Assembly: GCA_025363375.1 (NCBI GenBank)
Contig: JANYDZ010000234.1
Coordinates: 1-17,793 of the forward strand
Length of the DNA stretch: 17,793 bases
Source of the DNA: Hyphomicrobiales bacterium
GTDB lineage: Bacteria; Pseudomonadota; Alphaproteobacteria; Rhizobiales; Beijerinckiaceae
Reading direction: 5' to 3'
Positions 1 to 5,810 of the stretch are shown here, one piece after another. The position numbers and the translations under genes were made by a program. The first letter of the stretch is position 1; each line of letters starts with the position of its first letter. The notes below the pieces were generated by a model that did no database searches, was not told the origin of the DNA, and saw only the letters and a list, made by a program, of their open reading frames with translations.

Positions 1-144
1 GTCGCGCGCGGCTTCATCGCGCGCGCGCTCGCGACGGCGCCGCGCATGCTTCTGTCGGAGCCCAAGCAGACGATCGCCACCTTGCTCGCCGCGACGATTC
101 CCGGCGTCAACGCCTTGCTTTTCCAAGTCCTGCGCCGCGTCTGA
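1..144 (+). CDS. C-terminal end of an unidentified protein, possibly a glycosyltransferase (5' partial)
   Basis: Frame 1 is open from the first base to a TGA at 142-144 and gives 47 residues, ending LLFQVLRRV. The stop lies 11 nt before the next gene, which has a good ribosome binding site, so the two are probably co-transcribed. No domain is visible in so short a piece. Its tail pattern (arginine-rich helix, then EP..T..TL.AA, then LF..L.R) loosely resembles the C-terminus of the family 2 glycosyltransferase that follows (EPSRTFVTLAAA ... LFEALERA). It may therefore be a second enzyme of that kind, but this rests on weak visual similarity. Confidence 0.5.
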   Translation, partial: VARGFIARALATAPRMLLSEPKQTIATLLAATIPGVNALLFQVLRRV

Positions 145-155
145 GGATTGCCATC

Positions 156-1154
156 ATGCCGCTCGTTTCCGTCGTCATTCCGCTCTATCAAACCGAACGT
201 TTCATCGCGCTTTCGATCGCCTCGGTTCTGGCGCAGACCTTCACCGACTATGAAGTCGTGGTCGTGGACGATGGTTCGTCGGACAAGGGGCCGGAAATCG
301 CGCGGGGTTTTAGCGATCCGCGCATTCGCGTCGTCACCCAGCTCAATCGGGGCCTTGCGGGCGCGCGCAACACCGGAATTCGGGAATCCCTTTGCCGATA
401 CCTTGCTTTCCTCGACGCCGACGACCTGTGGGCGCCGACAAAGCTCGCCGAACATGTGAAGCTTCTGGAATCCGACGCCGATATCGGTCTGGCGTTCTCC
501 GCGTCGGAACTGATCGACGACGACGGCAAGTCCATTGGGCTCATACAGCGCCCGAAGAACGAGCCGTTCACGGCCGAACATGTGTTTTGCCGAAATCCGG
601 TCGGCAATGGTTCGGCGCCGGTCATTCGACGCGAAGCGCTGGAGGCGGTGGCGTTTTATGACGAGACGCTGCGGCGCGCCTGCTGGTTCGACGAAAGTTT
701 CCGTCAGTCCGAGGACATCGAGTGCTGGATGCGGATCGTCTGCACGGGCAAATGGAAGCTCGCGCTGATCGACGCGCCTTTGACCCTGTACCGGGTTTCC
801 AACGGCGGCCTGTCGGCGAACGTCGACAGGCAGCTTGCGACATGGCGGCGGTTTCGCGCCAAGGTGAAGCAATACGCGCCGGAGCTTGAAGCGCGCGCGG
901 GCAATCTCGCCGAGGCGTATCAATTGCGCTATCTGGCGCGGCGGGCGGTTCGTTCCGCCGATGCTTCCGCCGCTCTCAAGCTCATGAGCGAAGCGTTGCG
1001 GCTGGACGCGTCGATCCTGCGACGCGAGCCTTCGCGCACTTTTGTGACGCTGGCCGCGGCGGTGGCGCGGCGGTTGTTGCCGGGCGGGCTTTTTGAGGCG
1101 CTCGAACGCGCGGCGATCGGCGCGACCGCGCGGGTGGCGTCCTTGCGCCCTTGA
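156..1154 (+). CDS. Family 2 glycosyltransferase (GT-A fold)
   Basis: The 332-residue protein opens with VSVVIPLYQTERFI, the usual start of GT2 enzymes, then VVVVDDGSSD with the nucleotide-binding Asp pair near residues 38-39. NRGLAGARNTGI follows, and then the metal-binding DxD region FLDADDLW (D87, D89, D90). These are the hallmarks of inverting transferases that move a sugar from a nucleotide-sugar donor to a glycan or lipid acceptor at the cytoplasmic membrane face. SEDIECWMRI near the middle matches the acceptor/catalytic ED segment of such enzymes. The C-terminal part from about residue 230 is helical and arginine-rich with no recognisable domain. The ATG at 156 is preceded by GAGGA at 143-147. 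The neighbouring chain-length and ligase genes place it in surface-polysaccharide synthesis; donor and acceptor sugars cannot be read from the sequence. Confidence 0.93.
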   Translation: MPLVSVVIPLYQTERFIALSIASVLAQTFTDYEVVVVDDGSSDKGPEIARGFSDPRIRVVTQLNRGLAGARNTGIRESLCRYLAFLDADDLWAPTKLAEHVKLLESDADIGLAFSASELIDDDGKSIGLIQRPKNEPFTAEHVFCRNPVGNGSAPVIRREALEAVAFYDETLRRACWFDESFRQSEDIECWMRIVCTGKWKLALIDAPLTLYRVSNGGLSANVDRQLATWRRFRAKVKQYAPELEARAGNLAEAYQLRYLARRAVRSADASAALKLMSEALRLDASILRREPSRTFVTLAAAVARRLLPGGLFEALERAAIGATARVASLRP

Positions 1155-1160
1155 CGATGT

Positions 1161-2444
1161 TCAGGCGGCGAAGCGTTCCCGAAGCGGATTAAAAAAGCGT
1201 CGTTGCGAGGCGATGCCGATCACGATGAGGCCTGGCCAGAACAGATAGGCGAGAATTTCGAGATTCTCGCCGAATGTGTAGAAGACGATGACGATCGTCA
1301 CGGCGAGCGCGCAGCGGGCGACGCGGTCGGCCTGCGATTTGGCGATCATTTCGACCGTGGTCCACGCGAGCGGGACCGCGAGGGCCAGCAAGCCGACGAT
1401 GCCTTTGACGAACAGCAATCCGTACCAGGAATGATGCGAACCGATGGGCATGTGTTCAACGATCTTGGGGCCGCGTTCGACGACGCCGTGGCCGAAGATC
1501 GGCGCCTCGGTCTCCCAGCGATGGCGCGCAATGGCGCCGAGCACCTTGCGCACGCGCGTCGAGTCGGCGCGCGCCGCGTTGAAGCGGTTCATCGCGTCCT
1601 CGTAAACGGCGAGAACGACCGGCAACGTGAAGCCGCCGATCGTGCCTCCGACCGCCCCGACCGCGGCGGTCATGGGACGCGTGAGATTGCCGAGCACCAG
1701 CGTCAGGCCGACGACGGCGGGAGTCACGACAATGGCGAGACGCGACGCCGCCATAACGCAGACGACAATCGACGAGACGACGCCAGTCCACTTCCAGAAG
1801 GCGTCCTTGTCGTAGAGCGCGAAGACGAAGGCGATATTGGCGACGAAGGCCGCGGCCGGCGACCAGGGCGCGAAAAAGCGCCAGCGCCGCGCGCCGCTGG
1901 TGTCGTCGATGCCGTAAAGCTCCACAGCGAAGAATTCGTCGCCGGGACCGCCGATCATGCGCAACGGCGAGATGTAAAGCGGGCTCGGCAGATGGATCAT
2001 GCCGGCGATGATGAAAATCGGCACGAGAAGCAGGGTCTGCAAGGCCAGTTTGTTGGTGGCGCGGTATATGATCGACGCGCGGATCTTCAGCATGGCGCCG
2101 ACGAAAGGGAAGACAAACATCAGGGCCCAGCCCTTGGCCCAGCCGATGGTTGATTTGATCAACATCCCGATTCCCAGTTCGTTGTCCAGATGCGCGGCGA
2201 CGAGGGCCACGAGCATCGCGAGCATTCCGGCGATCCAGACGTGGACGCCGAGCGGAATGCGATCGCGTCCGAACGGGGAATCGCCGGTCACGTAGCGACG
2301 GGCCGCGGTGACGAACAGGCACCAGCCAAGCACCGGCGCAAGCAGGTACAACGCGCCCAGGACCCAGTAGAACCAGGTCCAGACGATGCAGTGCCAGATC
2401 AGTTTTTCTTCCGGCGTTTCCGGACGAAGAGTTGACGCATCCAT
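1161..2444 (-). CDS. O-antigen ligase/polymerase-like (Wzy-type) polysaccharide membrane protein
   Basis: This is a polytopic membrane protein with about ten hydrophobic segments. The most telling region is a periplasmic-loop-like stretch containing RRWRFFAPWSPAAAFVANI. Further on comes GSHHSWYGLLFVKGIVG, which resembles the His-containing motif of the O-antigen ligase/polymerase superfamily; VpsF-type exopolysaccharide proteins look similar. Such proteins join or polymerise lipid-linked glycan units on the outer face of the inner membrane. I chose the ATG at 2444 (MDASTLRPE, 427 residues). An upstream in-frame ATG at 2456 would give 431 residues, and neither has a convincing ribosome binding site. 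Either start overlaps the end of the upstream chain-length gene, which implies translational coupling. It converges on the glycosyltransferase with only 6 nt between stop codons. Polymerase versus ligase cannot be decided here. Confidence 0.8.
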   Translation of the reverse strand: MDASTLRPETPEEKLIWHCIVWTWFYWVLGALYLLAPVLGWCLFVTAARRYVTGDSPFGRDRIPLGVHVWIAGMLAMLVALVAAHLDNELGIGMLIKSTIGWAKGWALMFVFPFVGAMLKIRASIIYRATNKLALQTLLLVPIFIIAGMIHLPSPLYISPLRMIGGPGDEFFAVELYGIDDTSGARRWRFFAPWSPAAAFVANIAFVFALYDKDAFWKWTGVVSSIVVCVMAASRLAIVVTPAVVGLTLVLGNLTRPMTAAVGAVGGTIGGFTLPVVLAVYEDAMNRFNAARADSTRVRKVLGAIARHRWETEAPIFGHGVVERGPKIVEHMPIGSHHSWYGLLFVKGIVGLLALAVPLAWTTVEMIAKSQADRVARCALAVTIVIVFYTFGENLEILAYLFWPGLIVIGIASQRRFFNPLRERFAA

Positions 2445-3820
2445 GCGAGGGCCCATGCGGCGGAAGCGAGAAGGGAGCCGACAACGCCGCCGGCGATGGC
2501 GAAGATCAGCAGCGGCGCGGCTTTCGATTTCGGCGTGTCGGGCGCCGCGAGCACCTGTACAAGCGGATAGGAGGCGTAGACATCGGCCTTGTTCGTGTCG
2601 AGACGCGCGACGGCGGACGTAAACACCGCCTCGGCGACGAGATGGTCTTTCTTCAGATCCTCGAGGCGCGCGACCTGGCTGTTGAGTTCCTTGACCCGCT
2701 GTTCCTGCTCGGAAAGCGTCTGCTCAAGCGCGGCGAGTTCGCGGCGTTTGCCGTCGATCTGGGTTTCACCGAGAACGAGTTGCTTCAACATGTCTTCGCG
2801 CGACCTGACCGTCAGGATGTTGAGGATTTGCGGCAAATCCTTGCGGGCGTCGACGCCGTATTTTTTCGCGATCAGTTTGAGATTGGCGAGGGACGCGTCG
2901 CGCCGCACGCGCTCGCGGGCGAAAACCGGATTGTTCGGCCCGATCCATTTTGCCTGGGTGACAACGGCGTTGTTGGCTTCGGTGTAGTCGGTGAAGGATT
3001 TCGCGAAAACGGGATCGGCGGCGAGCGCCATGGCCGAAACCGCGGCGGTGGGCGAGACGCCGATTCTGTCGGCGAGGCTTGTGTGTTCGGCGTCGAGGCG
3101 CTCGAGTTCGCCGCGCACGTCGCGCAGTTTGCGCCGGGTCTCCTCGACGCTGGTGGCGAATTCATTGAACTGATCGACGGAGATAACGCCGCTGGCCTGC
3201 TGGTTCTCGTAAATGCGCTGGCGCGCGGCGGCCAGATTGTCGCGATAGGACCGCAACGTTTCGCGCACGCTGTTGGCGCGGCGCTCGATCTCGTCCTTGC
3301 GCAAATTATCGAGCTCGGCCATGAAGGCGGCGATGACGGCTTCCGCCTTCGACTTCGCCAATTCCGGGTTTCGGCCGGAAACCTCGAACATCATCAGCGC
3401 GGTTTCATCGATTAGTTTGACGCGCGGCGCGCCGAACTGCGGCACGGTGAAATTCATCGATCCAGCGGCCTTGGCCAGCACGGTCTCGCTGGTGGCGATC
3501 TCCTTGTAGATGACTTTCGGGCTGAGCGAGGGCGTCGAAAAGGGCGAGGCCGATTGCGAGGACGTCTGCCCGATGGTGTCGAGCGAGACTGAGACGCCGG
3601 ATCCCGAGCCCGGCAAAATGAAGGTCCACTTGCTGGTGTAGGAAACCGGGGTCAGCACATAATAAGCAACGGCCAGCGTCCAGATGCCGAGAATGGATAC
3701 CGCCGCGCCAAGCAGATAGCGGCGCCAATGGCTGCGTTCGGGCCAGGTGAAAAAGAAGTCGTGGAGCTTCTTCTTCGCGGTGCGCCGCAGCGATCGTGTA
3801 TCCTGGGTGGCAAAGGACAT
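2399..3820 (-). CDS. Wzz/GumC-like polysaccharide co-polymerase (chain-length determinant)
   Basis: The 473-residue protein has a short basic cytoplasmic N-terminus, a first membrane helix at about residues 35-58 (LLGAAVSILGIWTLAVAYYV), and then YTSKWTFILPGSG, the usual beginning of the Wzz periplasmic domain. A long charged heptad-rich section (roughly 160-400) should form coiled coils. A second membrane helix follows (about 430-460), then a basic tail ending RKRRKKN. This layout is that of polysaccharide co-polymerases, which set glycan chain length alongside a Wzy polymerase. No tyrosine-kinase domain is fused at the C-terminus, so it is the kinase-less type. The ATG at 3820 was chosen over a GTG at 3826; neither has a clear ribosome binding site. 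It is the first gene of a two-gene minus-strand unit and overlaps the ligase-like gene. Confidence 0.88.
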   Translation of the reverse strand: MSFATQDTRSLRRTAKKKLHDFFFTWPERSHWRRYLLGAAVSILGIWTLAVAYYVLTPVSYTSKWTFILPGSGSGVSVSLDTIGQTSSQSASPFSTPSLSPKVIYKEIATSETVLAKAAGSMNFTVPQFGAPRVKLIDETALMMFEVSGRNPELAKSKAEAVIAAFMAELDNLRKDEIERRANSVRETLRSYRDNLAAARQRIYENQQASGVISVDQFNEFATSVEETRRKLRDVRGELERLDAEHTSLADRIGVSPTAAVSAMALAADPVFAKSFTDYTEANNAVVTQAKWIGPNNPVFARERVRRDASLANLKLIAKKYGVDARKDLPQILNILTVRSREDMLKQLVLGETQIDGKRRELAALEQTLSEQEQRVKELNSQVARLEDLKKDHLVAEAVFTSAVARLDTNKADVYASYPLVQVLAAPDTPKSKAAPLLIFAIAGGVVGSLLASAAWALAWMRQLFVRKRRKKN

Positions 3821-3920
3821 TTCCACGCAACGCGTTACGCGGCGAGGAAGCCCCGCCGTTCACGCCGACTGTGACCAATCATGGTGAATAAAGCGTTGAC
3901 GGCGTGTTGGGCCGCGGCGC

Positions 3921-4325
3921 TTAATCGAGCCGTTCAGGGAACGGCTCGGGCGGGCCGGCCGGCCAGATTTGCTCCAGCGGCCCGTTGCGGATGAACACGC
4001 ATGTCCGGTAGCCCTCGACGCCTTTCCAGGTCGAGCGCATGACGCGCTGCCATTGCTGGCAGGCGGACCTTGAGTTGAAGCAGTAATACTTGTCCTGCCA
4101 GTCCAGAGCGGGACCGTCTTCCGTCCGGATATTTCGCCCGCCGGCGAAATGGCCGAGCCAAACGGCGCGCCATTCGGGAGCCCCGCTGGCGACGGCGCAA
4201 TGGGGACCGGGCGACTCGAGGCCGTCTGCGCGCGGCGTGGTTGGCGCGGCCATGCCGGCGGTCATCAACAAAGGGCCGGCAAACAGCGCAATTCCGAGGA
4301 TGCATGTTTTTCCGCGGCGGCGCAT
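3921..4325 (-). CDS. Small secreted protein of unknown function
   Basis: I do not recognise the family. The 134-residue product begins MRRRGKTCILGIALFAGPLL, a typical Sec signal peptide, with likely cleavage after the alanines of AGMAA. The mature part of about 105 residues has four cysteines (in GPHCAV, YYCFNS, SACQQW and YRTCVF), many aromatics and a proline-rich C-terminus, so one or two disulfides in the periplasm are plausible. The start at 4325 is preceded by GGGAG about 7 nt upstream. The longer frame to 4412 adds 29 residues without a ribosome binding site and would bury the signal peptide. It stands alone: the upstream minus-strand neighbour is an IS remnant behind a terminator, and downstream lies the divergently spaced polysaccharide unit. 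A link to polysaccharide export is possible but unsupported. Confidence 0.72.
   Translation of the reverse strand: MRRRGKTCILGIALFAGPLLMTAGMAAPTTPRADGLESPGPHCAVASGAPEWRAVWLGHFAGGRNIRTEDGPALDWQDKYYCFNSRSACQQWQRVMRSTWKGVEGYRTCVFIRNGPLEQIWPAGPPEPFPERLD
3926..3948 (-). terminator. Hairpin at the 3' end of the secreted-protein gene
   Basis: A perfect 9-bp inverted repeat (cgagccgtt / aacggctcg) with a 5-nt loop sits over the last codons, just before the TAA at 3921-3923. On the minus strand it is followed by ATTAAGCGCC rather than a run of T. It is therefore a weak intrinsic terminator at best, or an mRNA-stabilising 3' stem. Confidence 0.35.
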
Positions 4326-4702
4326 CGCTATCTCCCAAATTGAAGAGGCCAGGTTGGACATGCTTACAGCCTGCAAGCCATGACTCGCAAGCAGGCTCCG
4401 CGCTGATCGCAAAAGCGACAGGGCAGCCCCGAAAAAGTGGCCGGGACCGCTTGCCTAGAGCGGTCCCGGCCCAGCCATGCTTGGTCTATCAGAGGGGACC
4501 TCACGTGGCTGATTCCGGACGTTTTATTGCGCGGGACGAGACGACCGCGCGCAGACAGGCATCGTAGCGACTTCAACCGCAACTAAGGAACCAATCGTTC
4601 CATAAGTCCTTGATATATTTTAAATTTTATGTATGTCGCGGAATCGTTGGCACGGATAACAACTACAGGGTTTCCGGCAAAGGGGCAAGTAAATTGAGCG
4701 AA
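4326..4702. other. Non-coding junction between the secreted-protein gene and the IS remnant
   Basis: No convincing gene lies here. Open frames over 4364-4582 (minus) and 4241-4567 (plus) show no family features, and both run through a 13-bp terminator hairpin. The stretch contains the ribosome binding site for the secreted-protein gene (about 4333-4338) and the orphan minus-strand terminator at 4432-4471. It also has an imperfectly explained AT-rich block at about 4600-4635, unlike the GC-rich surroundings, and the break point where IS similarity stops (about 4703). The AT-rich block may be foreign DNA or a former promoter region. Confidence 0.6.
4432..4471 (-). terminator. Strong rho-independent terminator, minus strand
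   Basis: Arms 4439-4451 (ggccgggaccgct) and 4459-4471 (agcggtcccggcc) pair perfectly over 13 bp around a 7-nt loop. Read on the minus strand, the stem is followed immediately by ACTTTTTC, a classic U-tract. On the plus strand no T run follows. The only thing upstream on the minus strand is the truncated transposase. The terminator therefore probably belonged to a gene now lost, or it insulates the secreted-protein gene from IS read-through. Confidence 0.75.
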
Positions 4703-4894
4703 CCCGAGCGGATGGTCCAGAACACCAGCCTCGCCGTCTTCTGCGAAACGCTGGCTCCAGCGGCGGAATGTCGGATCGCTCATCCCCAACAAGTCCGTCG
4801 CTTCAAGCTGGCTCAACTGCGAAGCCTCGTAACGGCTCAAAATGCTCAAATACCTGATCATACGCGCACCCTGATGGGCTTGCGTCCGGCGCAT
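4703..4894 (-). pseudogene. Truncated ISNCY-like transposase, N-terminal helix-turn-helix part only
   Basis: From the ATG at 4894 (MRRTQAHQG), preceded by a G-run that could serve as ribosome binding site, about 64 residues read like the N-terminus of ISNCY-group transposases. They include RYLSILSRYEASQLSQLEA, DLLGMSDPTFRRWSQRF and EDGEAGVLDHPLG. This is a Helix_Turn_Helix DNA-binding domain that recognises the element's ends. After DHPLG the frame continues to a stop at 4583, but the residues there no longer resemble a transposase and the DDE catalytic domain is absent. The element is therefore cut off at about 4703 and cannot transpose itself. Family assignment is from memory of similar sequences. 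Confidence 0.75.
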
Positions 4895-4920
4895 CTCACC
4901 CCCCAAAAGGCGTGAAAATT

Positions 4921-4966
4921 ACCGGACAGATCGTGCGCTACATAAACCGGACATATCGTGTGCTAC
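4921..4966. repeat. Pair of 21-bp direct repeats at the IS end
   Basis: Copies at 4921-4941 and 4946-4966 differ at only two or three positions (accggacaGatcgtgCgctac against accggacaTatcgtgTgctac) and are spaced by 4 nt, so the periodicity is 25 bp. They are best read as subterminal transposase-binding repeats of the truncated element. Confidence 0.75.
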
Positions 4967-4980
4967 CGACAGCGCTACTC

Positions 4981-5009
4981 TTGACTCAAGAAGCGTTCAT
5001 TGATTTATA
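4981..5009 (+). promoter_or_regulatory. Sigma-70-type promoter of the imuA-imuB-dnaE2 operon
   Basis: TTGACT at 4981-4986 and TTTATA at 5004-5009 are separated by 17 nt, close to the sigma-70 consensus and striking in GC-rich DNA. Predicted transcription would start near 5015-5017, inside the LexA box that immediately follows. That geometry is typical of a LexA-repressed promoter. Confidence 0.75.
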
Positions 5010-5024
5010 GAACATAACATGAAC
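5010..5024. promoter_or_regulatory. LexA operator (SOS box), alphaproteobacterial type
   Basis: GAACATAACATGAAC is a GAAC-N7-GAAC direct repeat, which on the opposite strand reads GTTC-N7-GTTC, the LexA-binding motif described for alphaproteobacteria. It starts one base after the -10 box and spans the expected transcription start, so bound LexA would block RNA polymerase. DNA damage, through RecA-stimulated LexA self-cleavage, should derepress the mutasome operon. Confidence 0.85.
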
Positions 5025-5810
5025 ATTATGGCTTCGAAAATGTCTTTCCCACTGAAGGATGAGTTGGCCCATCCGGCGGATCTTTCAGAGGGCTTTTCGC
5101 TTGCGCGGGGAACCTTGCATGAATTTTACGCGGCTACACAGGCTGATGGCGTGAGCCTTTCCGCCCTCGCGATGATGTTGGGGGAAGCGGAAAGAAAGAC
5201 GACAAGGCTCTGGGTGCGGCATGAGGCGCAGGATCGCGAGACGGGCGGGCCGCATCCCGTCGGGTTTTCGGAACTCGGGTTCGATCCCGCCCGCATGGTC
5301 CTGCTTCGAGCCCGTGACGCGAAATCCGTACTTCAGGCCGGGCTTGAGGGCGCGCGATGTGCGGCTCTAGGCGCGGTGATTGTCGAATTGTGGGGCGAGG
5401 CGCGGGCCTACGACCTCACGGCGAGCCGACGTCTTGTTCTGGCCGCGAAAACCTCCGGCGTGCCGCTTTACCTGTTGCGGATCGCCGCGAAACCTGCCCC
5501 CAGCGCGGCGGAAACACGTTGGCTCGCGCGCGCCGCGTCCTCCCGTCCGCTGGCTGCGAATGCGCCGGGTCATCCGGCTTTTCATCTCATCTTGCTGCGC
5601 GCGCGGAACGGGCGGGAGGGCTCGCAATATCATTTGGAATGGAACCGCGATGAACAACGCCTTGCAAGCCGCCTCTCCGGCAGTGGAGAGCCCGGCCACG
5701 GAATTCACCCCCCTCCAGGGCATCCCGCGCCGCTATCTGGCGCTGTGGTTCCCGTTTCTTTCGACCGACCGGGCGCGGCGCCAGCGCAGCCACGACGACA
5801 GGCTGGATGA
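5019..5810 (+). CDS. imuA: ImuA, RecA-like accessory factor of the mutasome
   Basis: ImuA-family protein, up to 263 residues. Family-like segments include FSLARGTLHEFYAA near residue 26 and the RecA-core-like stretch LGAVIVELWGEARAYDLTASRRL followed by SGVPLYLLRI. Near residue 205 comes the YHLEWNRDE tail that precedes the end of ImuA proteins. No Walker A motif is seen, as expected for this family, which works with ImuB and DnaE2 in damage-induced translesion synthesis. The coordinates give the longest frame. Its ATG (5019) lies inside the LexA box and only a few bases after the predicted transcript start, so ATGs at 5028 or 5040 are more plausible; none has a good ribosome binding site. The frame overlaps imuB by 161 nt, and the last 50 or so residues lie over imuB's start. 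Confidence 0.9.
   Translation: MNIMASKMSFPLKDELAHPADLSEGFSLARGTLHEFYAATQADGVSLSALAMMLGEAERKTTRLWVRHEAQDRETGGPHPVGFSELGFDPARMVLLRARDAKSVLQAGLEGARCAALGAVIVELWGEARAYDLTASRRLVLAAKTSGVPLYLLRIAAKPAPSAAETRWLARAASSRPLAANAPGHPAFHLILLRARNGREGSQYHLEWNRDEQRLASRLSGSGEPGHGIHPPPGHPAPLSGAVVPVSFDRPGAAPAQPRRQAG

Larger units (their letters stand above)
4703..4966 (-). mobile_element. Insertion-sequence remnant, one end plus transposase stump
   Basis: The remnant comprises the transposase start and the 5' non-coding end of the element. That end carries two near-identical 21-bp direct repeats at 4921-4941 and 4946-4966, separated by 4 nt, with the core ccggacaNatcgtgNgctac. Such repeated end sequences are typical transposase-binding sites. 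The other end of the element is missing and no target duplication could be recognised. The remnant stops about 15 nt before the -35 box of the SOS promoter. Confidence 0.65.

Noticed and set aside
2432..3415. 327-codon frame opposite the Wzz-like gene
   Set aside because: The sense strand has a convincing membrane/coiled-coil protein, while this frame shows only low-complexity charged sequence.
4364..4582. 72-codon minus-strand frame downstream of the IS remnant
   Set aside because: A strong terminator hairpin runs through it, and no ribosome binding site or recognisable residues are present.
4587..4601. GGAAC-N5-GTTCC inverted repeat as a possible second LexA site
   Set aside because: It is an inverted repeat with 5-nt spacing, not the direct GTTC-N7-GTTC repeat of alphaproteobacteria, and it lies in decayed IS-flanking DNA with no gene behind it.
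4921..4966. Short direct repeats as a CRISPR-like array
   Set aside because: Only two units with a 4-nt spacer; IS end repeats next to the transposase start explain them fully.
5380..5649. N-terminal extension of imuB in the same frame
   Set aside because: These codons lie inside imuA and encode Arg/Pro-rich residues without ImuB similarity; the ATG at 5650 has a purine-rich leader and precedes the conserved core.
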